In this document: piece by piece, positions 40,926-49,399 of the stretch
Layout: each line of letters opens with the position of its first letter
How positions within the stretch are numbered: the first letter of the stretch is position 1
Assembly (NCBI RefSeq): GCF_018616375.1
Contig: NZ_JAEQBB010000003.1
Location: 124,001 to 188,000 of the forward strand
Length of the DNA: 64,000 bases
DNA from: Exiguobacterium sp. J17977
GTDB taxonomy: Bacteria > Bacillota > Bacilli > Exiguobacteriales > Exiguobacteriaceae
Direction: 5' to 3'
Made by a program: the position numbers and the translations under genes
The notes under the pieces: generated by a model
Told to the model about the DNA's origin: nothing
The model's database searches: none
The model's input: the letters and a program-made list of their open reading frames with translations, nothing else

Positions 40926-43275
40926 GTTACGTCTGCACACGAGTCATTTACGAATTCCATTACAACACCAAATCAACGCGGCGACTGAAATCTATATGGT
41001 CGTCGCGTTTGCGCAAGTATCGGGTGTTCAAGAACTTGCTGCTTCACTTCGACAAGCAGTAAATCGCGGTGCCCAAGTCCGGATTCTGATTGGAGACTAC
41101 CTCTATTTGACGAACCCGGACGCGCTTGAGATGTTAATGGACATTCAAGGGGTGGAACTACGGCTCTATCGATCGAAAGGACAGTCATTCCACCCGAAAG
41201 CCTATTTGTTCCGAAGCCAGGATGGCGGGACGTTCTTTGTCGGTTCTTCCAATCTGTCGCACAGCGCTTTAAATCGAGGCGTCGAATGGAACGTCGAGAT
41301 TCCGGCTAGTATCTCGGAGGACGTGTTTGAACAGTCAGTCGACGCGTTTCATGACCTGTTTTATAGTGATTACGCCCAAATCATGAACGGTATCTCGTTA
41401 CAGCCATATCGCGAAGAATACGATGCGAAGCAACAGCGGATGAAGGAAGCGGAGCTGATTGCAGAACCACCACCTGTTTATATCGAGGACGATACGATTA
41501 CGCCAAACACGGTTCAAGACGCTGCATTGAAGGCGTTACGCGAGACGATGGACGAAGGTAGACGCAAAGCGATGCTAGTGCTCGCCACTGGACTAGGGAA
41601 GACGTACTTGAGTGCCTTCTTCGCCCGTCAGTTCAAGCGGGTGCTCTTTATCGCGCATCAGAAAGAAATCCTGCTCCAAGCGGAAGCTTCATACAAGAGA
41701 GTGTCTAGTGATTGGACGACAGGTTTGTTGCTGGGTGGTGATTCGAGAGATGAGCAGACCGCCGACGTGCTATTTGCTTCGATTCAAACATTGGCATCCA
41801 AATATCGGATGCAACAGCTTGCGCCTGACCAATTCGACTTGATTATTGTCGATGAGTTCCATCATTCGGCCGCACCATCCTATCGCCGTGTCTTGGATTA
41901 CTTCGAGCCGAAGTTTTTGCTCGGATTGACGGCGACGCCGGACCGACTAGACGGGGGAGACGTCTACGCATTATGCGATGACAATGTCGCCTATCAGATG
42001 CATTTCACTGAAGCGATTGAAGAATCGTATTTGACACCGTTCCATTATGTTGGTGTTTATGATGAGATCGATTATTCCCAAATTCGATTGATTAACGGTC
42101 GTCGCTATGATCAAGACGAATTGTTGGCGGAGCAGTTAAAGGAAAGTGTCGCTCAAAAAATCTTTGATGCCTGGCGGATGCATCACCAAACGCGAGCGCT
42201 CGGGTTCTGCTCATCGGTCACACAGGCTGAATATTTGGCCGACTATTTCCGCCTGCAAGGTGTTCAAGCCGTCGCATTACATAGTCAGACCGAATATGAC
42301 CGCGCCGATGTGATGAGTCAATTGAAGCAAGGACATCTCGATATCATTTTCGCGGTCAACTTATTCAATGAAGGGGTCGATATCCCGGAGATTGATACGT
42401 TATTGTTCTGTCGCCCGACGGAATCGTTGACGGTCTTCACACAACAGATCGGTCGTGGGTTACGTCTATTGAGCGGTAAGACGCACTGCACCATCATCGA
42501 TTTGATTGGCAACTATAAAAACATCGATAAGAAGTTGGCGTTGTTGACGACAAAACGACAGCCGATTGTCAAAGAGCTCCCGACAAACGGGACCTTGCCT
42601 AATGGCTGTACCATCGAATTTGATTTACATGCCATCGATTTATTGAAGCGAATGGTCACGCGTTCTTCGACACGCCGACAACAGCTGGAGCGGAACTACT
42701 TCATGGTGAAGGAGGAACTCGGGAGACGACCGAGTTATCTAGAGTTGGTCCAGCGAGGGGAATACTCGATGGACGCTTATCGTTCTGAATGGAAGAAAGA
42801 CGGTGGTTTTTATGGATTCCTTAACCGGACGGGAGAGCTGAATGACGAGGAAAAACATCTGTTTGAAGAGGCGAAGTCGCTATTGCTTGAAGTGGAATAC
42901 ACCGACATGACGAAGAGCTATAAGATGATTGTGTTATCCATCATGTTAAGTCGTGGAATTGATGGATGGCTTCAGCCACTACCAGCGAGCGAGGCAGCTC
43001 GTCCATTCTATGAGTTCATCAATGCTTTCCCATATCGGCAACAGATTGATGGACAGACAAAAGACTTCCAATCACCGTTCCATCAACAAAAGATTGAAAA
43101 GTTACTCTTACGGATGCCATTTGATAAAATAGCTAAAGGACCGTTCTTCGTGTCAGAGGAAGCGCTACATATCGAGCATAATGAAGCGTTTGCTCATCCT
43201 TTGATTTACGAATGGGTCAGTCAAATCGTTGAAGTACGACTACATCATTACTTCAGTCGTAAAGCTTCAGAATGA
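40918..43275 (+). CDS. PLD-like nuclease fused to DEAD/DEAH helicase (DUF3427-type C-terminus)
   Basis: 785 residues. N-terminal phospholipase-D-type domain (about 1-150) with one HxK half site, H92-P-K94, then FVGSSNLSHSAL; an SF2 helicase core with LATGLGKT (223-229), DEFHHS (312-315), LGLTATPDR, and the second lobe FNEGVDIPEIDTLLF and QQIGRGLRL; and a C-terminal region (about 570-785) resembling DUF3427. It probably unwinds and cuts DNA. Fusions like this are common in restriction and defence loci. Coupled to the MazG-like gene in front and a small wHTH gene behind. Confidence 0.87.
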   Translation: MSELRLHTSHLRIPLQHQINAATEIYMVVAFAQVSGVQELAASLRQAVNRGAQVRILIGDYLYLTNPDALEMLMDIQGVELRLYRSKGQSFHPKAYLFRSQDGGTFFVGSSNLSHSALNRGVEWNVEIPASISEDVFEQSVDAFHDLFYSDYAQIMNGISLQPYREEYDAKQQRMKEAELIAEPPPVYIEDDTITPNTVQDAALKALRETMDEGRRKAMLVLATGLGKTYLSAFFARQFKRVLFIAHQKEILLQAEASYKRVSSDWTTGLLLGGDSRDEQTADVLFASIQTLASKYRMQQLAPDQFDLIIVDEFHHSAAPSYRRVLDYFEPKFLLGLTATPDRLDGGDVYALCDDNVAYQMHFTEAIEESYLTPFHYVGVYDEIDYSQIRLINGRRYDQDELLAEQLKESVAQKIFDAWRMHHQTRALGFCSSVTQAEYLADYFRLQGVQAVALHSQTEYDRADVMSQLKQGHLDIIFAVNLFNEGVDIPEIDTLLFCRPTESLTVFTQQIGRGLRLLSGKTHCTIIDLIGNYKNIDKKLALLTTKRQPIVKELPTNGTLPNGCTIEFDLHAIDLLKRMVTRSSTRRQQLERNYFMVKEELGRRPSYLELVQRGEYSMDAYRSEWKKDGGFYGFLNRTGELNDEEKHLFEEAKSLLLEVEYTDMTKSYKMIVLSIMLSRGIDGWLQPLPASEAARPFYEFINAFPYRQQIDGQTKDFQSPFHQQKIEKLLLRMPFDKIAKGPFFVSEEALHIEHNEAFAHPLIYEWVSQIVEVRLHHYFSRKASE

Positions 43276-43295
43276 TCGGGAAAGGAGTCTTTAAC

Positions 43296-43553
43296 TTGAA
43301 ACGCGCACTACTTCGCAAAATCCAATTCGCCCTCCAGCATCACGGCGGGACGGCGTCATTGAAAGAAATCAACGAATATATCGAGCGTTCATACTATCAA
43401 CTCGAGCTCGATCGGTATAAAGATTGGAAGGCGCACGTCAATAAACAGATTCGGGCCCATTCGAGCGATTCGGCCAGCTTCGCGGGGAAAGAGGACTTGT
43501 TTTATTCCACGGGAAATAAGGGCATTTGGGGCCTGCGCCAATCGAATAAGTAA
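43296..43553 (+). CDS. Small winged-helix (HARE-HTH-like) protein
   Basis: TTG at 43296 is preferred since AAAGGAG stands 8 bases before; an ATG at 43272 overlapping the helicase stop (ATGA) would add 8 residues. 85 residues: LRKIQFALQHHGGTASLKEINEYIE is the helix-turn-helix of HARE-HTH/restriction-associated winged helices, followed by KAHVNKQIRAHSSDSASF and a wing (LFYSTGNKGIWGL). Such domains often recognise DNA in restriction systems. It closes the three-gene operon. Confidence 0.7.
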   Translation: MKRALLRKIQFALQHHGGTASLKEINEYIERSYYQLELDRYKDWKAHVNKQIRAHSSDSASFAGKEDLFYSTGNKGIWGLRQSNK

Positions 43554-43555
43554 CC

Positions 43556-43588
43556 GAAAGCGGAACCATTTCAGTTGGTTCCGCTTTC
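43556..43588 (+). terminator. Terminator of the MazG-helicase-wHTH operon
   Basis: Perfect 13-bp stem GAAAGCGGAACCA/TGGTTCCGCTTTC (43556-43568 with 43576-43588). Confidence 0.85.
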
Positions 43589-43680
43589 AAAGTTTACAAT
43601 CCGTCACACCCCCTTGTCACAGAATGTTCAATCCTGTAAACTTCGAAACAGTGTGAAAAAAATGTATAAGGGGTTTATCC

Positions 43681-45219
43681 ATGGAAATCGTTCAGCAATT
43701 ATCGCAAGTACAATTACTCAACCAATTCTGGTTGCTCATGGCCTTCGTCATCCCGATGGTCATTTTATCGCGGATGGTCGTGGCCGGCTCACGGTTCTCA
43801 CCAATCCTCGTCATCGTCATCTTCGGTCTCGGACTTGGTTTCGCCATGGTCGAGATGGGCATCGCGACACCGGGTCTTCCTGAATTCCCGCTCGTCGACT
43901 TCATGTCACGGACGACGATCATCGCGCTCGTCGTATCGTTCTTCGTCGGTGGACAAGAGCTTCGTAAGATTTTGAGCAAGCAAGAGCTCGACGTGAAGGA
44001 TATCGTCGTGCCGTCTAAAGAAGAGATGTTCCTCGGGACAGGGCGGACACAGTTCATCTTCATCGTCCGTTCGTTCTTCTTGCTCGTCGGTCTCGAAGGG
44101 TTCTTCCGTATGATGATTCAACCGGGCGCGGCAGAGGGCATCATGCTCTACTACCCGATCCTCGCGTTAATCGGTCTCGCGGCATCGTTCCTCTTGATCG
44201 ACCACAAGGCGCAAATCGACGACAAGAAGGTATACATGCGTAAAGGTGTCATCGAGACAGTCTTGATGCTCGTCATCTTGTTCGTCTCGTACGGCATCGC
44301 CATGGCGGTACAACCAATCATCGCATTGCCACAAATTTTCTTCGCCATGTTAATCTCGTCAGCACTTGGTGCCATCTTCCATAACTGGACGTATGGACCG
44401 ACCGTCCGCGCGCTTCTATTCGCCGGGATCCCGGTCGTCTTGGCCGCCAACTTCATGGTCGGTGGGTCACGAATCGGTGATGCGTTCGCGATTGAAGGTA
44501 TGAACTCGATTCTCGTGTACGGTTTCTTCGGTCAATTGTTCTGGATGTTCGGTGGGATTGCGCTCCTTATGTGGTTCGCCCGCACAGGACACATCCGCAA
44601 CCTCGCACCAGGTATGGCCGGCTCGCTCTCGCACAGTGGTCTCACAGGCGCATGTACGGCTGGTGATTTCGGTCAAGTAGCAGCCAAACGTGCCCCAATC
44701 ATGATCAACATCCCGTTCTTCGGTCACATCTTCGTGTTCTCGATTTTGGCAGTCAGTGCCGATAACGGGGCGCTCTGGATTTGGCCGACGGCACTCATCG
44801 TCTTGGTCGGTCTCACGTTGACGGCGCTCTCGCTCAAAAACTTGCGCGGTGCCAACGGAGAAGACTTCAAAGAAGTGAAGGCGCTCATGCAGTTCTCGTT
44901 CGGTTGGCAGATGATGGCGGTCTTCGGTGGACTCGTCATCCTCAGCTTCAGCTCAATCGCGTTCGACTACACGACGATGGCTCAATCGTCAGCCATCTCG
45001 CACTTTGGACTCTTCGCAGCCGTCCAAGGCGGCATGTTCGGGACAGAAGCGTCGCTTCTTATCCCGCTCATCTTCTCGATGCCGTTCCTCGTCCACCCAA
45101 TCGTGTTCTACATGTTCGGGAAGGCGCTCGATAACAACGGTGAAATGCCGCGCGTACCAGTTTATGCGATGGCGCTCATCGGTGTCGTCGGAGTCTCGTT
45201 CGCGATTCTCGGTGTATAA
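43681..45219 (+). CDS. Polytopic membrane protein, possibly GltS-like transporter
   Basis: 512 residues with about 12 hydrophobic helices. The N-terminal half (ILVIVIFGLGLGFAMVEMG, PEFPLVDFM, IIALVVSFFVGGQELRKIL) resembles sodium/glutamate symporters of the GltS type; the rest is not recognised. A charged cytoplasmic loop (DVKDIVVPSKEEMF) lies near residue 105. Gly/Ser-rich stretches (GMAGSLSHSGLTGACTAGDFGQ) could be re-entrant loops. Codon use is strongly biased, as in well-expressed host genes, so this is not recent foreign DNA. Function not assigned. ATG at 43681 and a terminator after it. Confidence 0.6.
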   Translation: MEIVQQLSQVQLLNQFWLLMAFVIPMVILSRMVVAGSRFSPILVIVIFGLGLGFAMVEMGIATPGLPEFPLVDFMSRTTIIALVVSFFVGGQELRKILSKQELDVKDIVVPSKEEMFLGTGRTQFIFIVRSFFLLVGLEGFFRMMIQPGAAEGIMLYYPILALIGLAASFLLIDHKAQIDDKKVYMRKGVIETVLMLVILFVSYGIAMAVQPIIALPQIFFAMLISSALGAIFHNWTYGPTVRALLFAGIPVVLAANFMVGGSRIGDAFAIEGMNSILVYGFFGQLFWMFGGIALLMWFARTGHIRNLAPGMAGSLSHSGLTGACTAGDFGQVAAKRAPIMINIPFFGHIFVFSILAVSADNGALWIWPTALIVLVGLTLTALSLKNLRGANGEDFKEVKALMQFSFGWQMMAVFGGLVILSFSSIAFDYTTMAQSSAISHFGLFAAVQGGMFGTEASLLIPLIFSMPFLVHPIVFYMFGKALDNNGEMPRVPVYAMALIGVVGVSFAILGV

Positions 45220-45226
45220 ACAAAAC

Positions 45227-45260
45227 AGCCGCTTCTACCAATGTGTAGAAGCGGCTTTTG
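45227..45260. terminator. Bidirectional terminator after the polytopic membrane protein gene
   Basis: 12-bp stem AGCCGCTTCTAC/GTAGAAGCGGCT (45227-45238 with 45245-45256) then TTTTG; convergent genes. Confidence 0.88.
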
Positions 45261-45265
45261 TATGC

Positions 45266-45538
45266 TTATGTGTTTGTTAACGGTCGCCACTTTGAGTCTT
45301 TGATGTCGTGCTCAGTTGGCGTACGGACAGAATCGCTAAAAAGCAGTTCACTTACCCCGAAGCGGATGTAGTTCTGCTGCGCTTGCCTGAGCGACACTGT
45401 GTTAGCGCCACCTTCGTAGTCCGGGTCTCTGAACTGGACCCCGTCGTCTTCCCAGAAACAGATGCCGCAAATATCATACGTCCCGGGTGGTTCCTCGTTA
45501 AGTGTTTGATAGCCACAACAAGGGCATGTGTATGTCAT
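45266..45538 (-). CDS. CPCC-family cysteine-rich zinc protein
   Basis: 90 residues. Starts MTYTCPCCGYQTLNEEPPGTY and continues DICGICFWEDDGVQF; the CPCC and CxxC pairs form a zinc ribbon as in CPCC-domain proteins. The rest (NTVSLRQAQQNYIRFG) is typical of the family. Its function is unknown; members occur near toxin or immunity genes as well as alone. GAGGTGATG precedes the ATG. An open frame overlaps its start on the same strand (see findings). Confidence 0.85.
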   Translation of the reverse strand: MTYTCPCCGYQTLNEEPPGTYDICGICFWEDDGVQFRDPDYEGGANTVSLRQAQQNYIRFGVSELLFSDSVRTPTEHDIKDSKWRPLTNT

Positions 45539-45696
45539 CGAACATCACCTCATCATTTTTAAGATGCGAAACATTGAAACCGTGTCGTTTCGCTAATGTT
45601 ATCTTACCGTCAATCGCGTCAAGTTGTGTATTTTTGATGAATCGCACTTCACGTTTATTTCGCTCGATTGACAACGAACAGACACAAAGAAAGCGG

Positions 45697-45711
45697 TCAC
45701 AATAATTGTGA
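45697..45711. promoter_or_regulatory. 15-bp perfect palindrome upstream of the PepSY gene
   Basis: TCACAATAATTGTGA has 7-1-7 symmetry, like Fur-family sites (TGATAATNATTATCA, five of seven positions per arm agree). TACAAT follows at 45717-45722 and could be the -10 of the PepSY gene. It may mediate metal- or redox-dependent control. Confidence 0.5.
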
Positions 45712-45768
45712 GTGCGTACAATTAATCTGTTCACATATTGGACACAATACATAATCGGGGGAACGTTT

Positions 45769-47115
45769 ATGACATCATCTTCATCGAGTCGCGATTGGTA
45801 CCGTGCCGTTTGGCGCTGGCATCTCTACGCAGGACTTATCATCGCACCATTCTTATTGGTGCTCGCGGTGACAGGAGCCGTCTATTTATTCAAACCACAG
45901 ATTGAGCAAGTCATCTATTCTGATTATTATCAAGTCGAACCGGCCGGGGAGCGCTTGAGTGCGACCGAATTGTACAATCGGGTCCAAGCCGAATATCCGG
46001 ATACACCTATCACGCGCTATCGGCCTGGTGAGAGCGCGGACCGCTCGGCCGAGTTCCGAGCCATGACAGAAGAGGGAGCGACGACGGTATTCGTCAATCC
46101 CTACAAAGGGGACATCATCGGAAGTCAATTGAATGCTGACCGATTCATGAGCCAAGTCGAATTGATTCATGGTGAATTGATGATTGGTCCACTCGGTGAC
46201 CGCATCGTCGAACTCGTCGCCTGCTGGACGATTGTTCTGATGGCGACCGGATTATATCTATTTTGGCCACGAAACGGGCTACAGGCGTCTGGGACGATGT
46301 ATCCACGACTCCGGAAAGGGAAACGGGTTTTGCGTCGTGACCTTCATGTCGTCCCTGGTTTTTGGGTGACGGCAGGACTACTGTTTCTCGTTTTGACCGG
46401 ATTGCCATGGTCAGGATTTTGGGGGGCGAATTTCCAATCGATTGCGACGAATGCCGGTGTCGGGTATCCACCGTCGATTTGGGGCGGAGACGCACCGACT
46501 TCAACCGTGAAGACCGAGGATGTCGCCGACGTCCCGTGGGCGGCCGAGACGCTGCCGGTACCAAACTCTGAAGTCGCTGGGTACGTACCGCTGTCGCTCG
46601 AGCAAGTCGAGACGATTGCCGGGACGGTCGGGATGGATCCGAGCTACACGATCAGCATCCCGAGCACACCCGATGGCGTCTATACGTTATCCGCGTATCC
46701 GGACCGGGCCCAGGATGAGGCGACGATGCATGTCGACCAATATTCGGGTGCCGTCCTCGCTGACTATCGTTACGACAACTATGGCATCGTCGGCAAGGCC
46801 GTCGCGCTCGGAATTACACTCCACAAAGGGACACAGTTCGGGCTGTCGAACCAATTGATCAGTCTCGCAATTTGTCTCGGTGTCATCCTTGTTGTCGTGA
46901 GCGGGGTGTATCTCTGGTACTCGCGTAAACCTGTCGCAAAGAGTGGGGCGCCATCGGCTCCGAGTCGGACAAGACGAAACGTATTGATCGTGTTGCTCGT
47001 CAGCTTCGGAATCATCTTCCCGCTCGTCGGGCTGTCGCTGCTTGTCGTCGCGCTGCTCGATTGGTTGATTATTCGTCGTTCGACGAAATTGACACGATTT
47101 TTGAATGCAGGGTGA
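45769..47115 (+). CDS. PepSY-associated transmembrane protein
   Basis: ATG at 45769 after GGGGGAACG; 448 residues. Layout: helix 1 with WRWHLYAGLIIAPFLLVLAVTGAVYLF, an outside PepSY domain (ERLSATELYNRVQAEYP and ATTVFVNPYKGDIIG), a helix with LIHGELMIG-LGDRIVELVACW, further helices with RDLHVVPGFWVTAGLLFLVLTG, a second PepSY domain, and two C-terminal helix pairs. The histidines in helices 1, 3 and 5 resemble haem ligands. Relatives are often iron-regulated reductases for siderophores or haem. A FixH-like lipoprotein gene follows closely. Confidence 0.88.
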   Translation: MTSSSSSRDWYRAVWRWHLYAGLIIAPFLLVLAVTGAVYLFKPQIEQVIYSDYYQVEPAGERLSATELYNRVQAEYPDTPITRYRPGESADRSAEFRAMTEEGATTVFVNPYKGDIIGSQLNADRFMSQVELIHGELMIGPLGDRIVELVACWTIVLMATGLYLFWPRNGLQASGTMYPRLRKGKRVLRRDLHVVPGFWVTAGLLFLVLTGLPWSGFWGANFQSIATNAGVGYPPSIWGGDAPTSTVKTEDVADVPWAAETLPVPNSEVAGYVPLSLEQVETIAGTVGMDPSYTISIPSTPDGVYTLSAYPDRAQDEATMHVDQYSGAVLADYRYDNYGIVGKAVALGITLHKGTQFGLSNQLISLAICLGVILVVVSGVYLWYSRKPVAKSGAPSAPSRTRRNVLIVLLVSFGIIFPLVGLSLLVVALLDWLIIRRSTKLTRFLNAG

Positions 47116-47127
47116 GGGGGAATGACG

Positions 47128-47589
47128 ATGAAACGATTCATACTAGGCATCAGCCTCGTTGCCATCACGGCGTTATCGGCCTGTGCAGTCAAGGAAGATG
47201 CGGTCGAACTGTATAAACAAGAGACTCCGCTTCAAGCGACTCTTGATTTTCCAGAAGTCGTGGAAGCAGGAGAGCCAATCACATTCGAAATCGGCTTTCC
47301 GGTAGAAGGCGACGTCGAACCTGACTTCGTGCATCTAGAGTTACAGAAGGCCGATGGGACGGTATCGTACGGCATGCAGGAAGCGACGCGAATCGCCGAC
47401 GATACGTATGAACTGACGGCCAGTTTCAAAGAAGATGGACTGTATATTGCCCGGGTCCATGCGCAGGCGAACGGCTCGACGATCTTTCCGGCAAAACAGT
47501 TCATCGTCGGGGAATTGACAGAAGCCGAATGGGCCGCTTTATATGAAGGGGCTGCACCGGTTGAAGCCGTGACGGAACCACACCATTAA
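47128..47589 (+). CDS. FixH/YtkA-like lipoprotein
   Basis: ATG at 47128 is preferred, seven bases after GAGGGGGA (ATG at 47122 is too near). 153 residues with lipobox LSAC (C19). The mature part is an immunoglobulin-like beta fold (PLQATLDFPEVVEAGEPITFEIGF, VHLELQKADG, YELTASFKEDGLYIARVHA), the YtkA/FixH-like class tied to copper or haem oxidase biogenesis. It ends with HH. It lies 12 bases after the PepSY gene, so the pair probably works together in membrane metal handling. Confidence 0.8.
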   Translation: MKRFILGISLVAITALSACAVKEDAVELYKQETPLQATLDFPEVVEAGEPITFEIGFPVEGDVEPDFVHLELQKADGTVSYGMQEATRIADDTYELTASFKEDGLYIARVHAQANGSTIFPAKQFIVGELTEAEWAALYEGAAPVEAVTEPHH

Positions 47590-47630
47590 AAAAAGTTCTC
47601 CTTCCAATTGCTTGGAAGGAGAACTTTTTT
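47589..47630. terminator. Bidirectional terminator after the FixH-like gene
   Basis: 19-bp perfect stem (47589-47607 with 47612-47630), loop TTGC; convergent genes. Confidence 0.95.
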
Positions 47631-47634
47631 AGTT

Positions 47635-47991
47635 TCACATCAACATGGACAACAGCGTCAAAATCGCCAATCCACCTTGGGTGAGGATGATTTTTTTATT
47701 GCTTGTGATACTGCCATACAACGCGACAAGCACGATATAGATGAGAATCATCGTGACGATCTCGATCGACTGGCTGACGAACAGACCGTACAGTAAACCG
47801 ACGCCAATCAATCCGTTATAGACGCCTTGGTTCTTGAACAGCACCGACACGGAGTCGCGCGCGAGCTCTTGTTCCGTCATGTTGAAGACACGAGCCGTCG
47901 TGTTCGAACGAGTGGCGAACGTCTCCAAATACATAATGTAGAAGAACTCGAGTGCGACGAGCGTTCCGAGGACGAGTGTGAGCCCGGACAT
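47635..47991 (-). CDS. DUF1304 membrane protein
   Basis: 118 residues with four helices; LGTLVALEFFYIMYLETFAT, VLFKNQGVYNGLIGVGLLYG and ILTQGGLAILTLLSML are the usual DUF1304 signature segments. Function unknown. Its ATG is one base after the stop of the monooxygenase-like gene, so it is translationally coupled as the last gene of the MarR operon. It ends just before a bidirectional terminator. Confidence 0.87.
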   Translation of the reverse strand: MSGLTLVLGTLVALEFFYIMYLETFATRSNTTARVFNMTEQELARDSVSVLFKNQGVYNGLIGVGLLYGLFVSQSIEIVTMILIYIVLVALYGSITSNKKIILTQGGLAILTLLSMLM

Positions 47992-47992
47992 G

Positions 47993-48286
47993 TTAGTTGG
48001 CTGTCGGGACTTCCGTCACATGGATAACTGGCTTCGCCGTCACGTAGTTGCCTACGCTTTGAGCGAACGCGATGAGGTCCGGGTTTTGGTTGTGTTGCTC
48101 GACGGCCGCTTGGTCGGCCCAGTTCTCAATCATGACGAAACGGTTCTCCGATGTCGTCGATTGGAACAGCTCATAGCTCAAGCAACCGTCTTCTTGCTTC
48201 GACGAGTCGATGAGCTTGTTGATGTCGGCCAAGAAGTTGTCAAATTCTGTTTCTTTCACGTCAAAGATGGCGTTAATTAAGATCAT
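47993..48286 (-). CDS. Antibiotic biosynthesis monooxygenase (ABM) domain protein
   Basis: 97 residues of ferredoxin-like fold: LINAIFDVKETEFDNFLADINKL, SSKQEDGCLSYELFQSTTSENRFVMIENWADQAAVEQH. This is the YgiN/ABM class, which oxidises quinols or similar aromatic compounds without cofactor. Third gene of the marR-nitroreductase operon; together with a nitroreductase it suggests handling of quinone or nitroaromatic stress. Start behind GGAGG. Confidence 0.88.
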   Translation of the reverse strand: MILINAIFDVKETEFDNFLADINKLIDSSKQEDGCLSYELFQSTTSENRFVMIENWADQAAVEQHNQNPDLIAFAQSVGNYVTAKPVIHVTEVPTAN

Positions 48287-48306
48287 ATTCGTATCCTCCG
48301 ATTAGC

Positions 48307-48945
48307 TTATTTGAATGATGTGATGGTTTCAGCGTCGAGGCGGACCGATTGGTAGCCTTCTTCTGCTGCTTTACCGACCGAGAGAATCATGACCGGCACG
48401 TAACGGTCTTTGTCTAAGCCGAACGCTTCCGCGAGTTGGTCTTTCTCGAAACCGCCGATCGGGTTCGTGTCGTAACCGTGAGCACGGGCGACGAGCATGA
48501 ATTGCATCGCGGCGAGACTCGAATCGATTTTGACGATGTCGTTCATCTCTTGTTTCGACAAGTTTTTGTAGTACGGGAGGATGGCAGCGAGCTGTTGGTC
48601 GCGTACTTCTTGTGGCATCTTGCCTTCCGCGACAGCTTGGTCATAGATGTCTTCACCGAGCTCGTAGCATTCCATGTCGCCGAAAATGAGGACCATCGCA
48701 GCCGACGTGTCGTTTTGACGGACATTGAAGCGGATGAGCGGCTTGAGCGTCTCTTTCGCCTCTGGGCTCTCGACAACGACGAAGCGCCACGGTTGCATGT
48801 TGACTGAAGACGGTGCCGTTGTCGCTTCCTCAATCATTTGAAGCATTTCAAGTTGTGAGATTTTGACGTTCTCGTCGTAGACGCGAATCGATTTACGACC
48901 GAGCATCACGTCAGTGAATGTGTTGTTTTCGAATGTAGTTGCCAT
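48307..48945 (-). CDS. Nitroreductase family protein
   Basis: 212 residues. RKSIRVYDENVKISQLEMLQMI begins the fold, with the FMN-binding APSSVNMQPWRFVVVES; the later region carries NPIGGFEKDQLAEAFGL and VPVMILSVGKAAEEGY. A FMN-dependent NAD(P)H oxidoreductase that reduces nitro compounds or quinones. 23 bases after the MarR stop and before the ABM gene, so it is under MarR control. Similar to Bacillus YodC/YdgI. Confidence 0.92.
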   Translation of the reverse strand: MATTFENNTFTDVMLGRKSIRVYDENVKISQLEMLQMIEEATTAPSSVNMQPWRFVVVESPEAKETLKPLIRFNVRQNDTSAAMVLIFGDMECYELGEDIYDQAVAEGKMPQEVRDQQLAAILPYYKNLSKQEMNDIVKIDSSLAAMQFMLVARAHGYDTNPIGGFEKDQLAEAFGLDKDRYVPVMILSVGKAAEEGYQSVRLDAETITSFK

Positions 48946-48968
48946 GGGGATTACCTCTTTCTCTCTTG

Positions 48969-49379
48969 TTATAGTTGGTTCAACTTTTGTAGCAGACTCG
49001 ATAGCTGGTTGATTTCTGACTCGGACAGCACTTTCGTAATCAAGTGTTTGCCGCGGTCGTGGTCTTGTTCACAGCTCATCAAGTCTTGTTTGGCTTCGTC
49101 GGTCAAATGGACGAACACTTCGCGATGGTTCGCGGTGTTCCGTTCCCGTCGGACGTAGCCTTTTTCTTCAAGGATCTTCAAATGGCGGGTGATGGCCGCA
49201 TTGTCGATTTTCATCGCCTGCTGAATCTCGCTTTGTGGACAGATGCCCTTGTCGTGCACGATCATGAGCATCTCGTAGCGTGTCAGGCTGAAGCCCGTCT
49301 CTTTCTCGAATGAGGTCGCGACGCGCTGGTCCGCCAGTTTGATTTGGTATAGCAGTCGGCTGATGTCTCGTAACTCCAT
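48969..49379 (-). CDS. MarR-family transcriptional regulator
   Basis: 136 residues. Winged helix at about 35-95: SLTRYEMLMIVHDKGICPQSEIQQAM, then IDNAAITRHLKILEEKGYVRRERN and the wing NTANHREVFVHLT. One cysteine (C47 in KGICPQ) could sense oxidants or electrophiles. First gene of the operon with nitroreductase, ABM and DUF1304 genes; a 33-bp dyad stands upstream. Most likely an autorepressor released by phenolic, quinone or similar compounds, as known for this class. Confidence 0.9.
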   Translation of the reverse strand: MELRDISRLLYQIKLADQRVATSFEKETGFSLTRYEMLMIVHDKGICPQSEIQQAMKIDNAAITRHLKILEEKGYVRRERNTANHREVFVHLTDEAKQDLMSCEQDHDRGKHLITKVLSESEINQLSSLLQKLNQL

Positions 49380-49399
49380 CTGTGGTATCTCACCCCTCT

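Noticed and set aside
44467-44727. 86-codon minus-strand frame and similar frames within the polytopic membrane protein gene
   Set aside because: Shadows in reverse frame; no ribosome site or domain.
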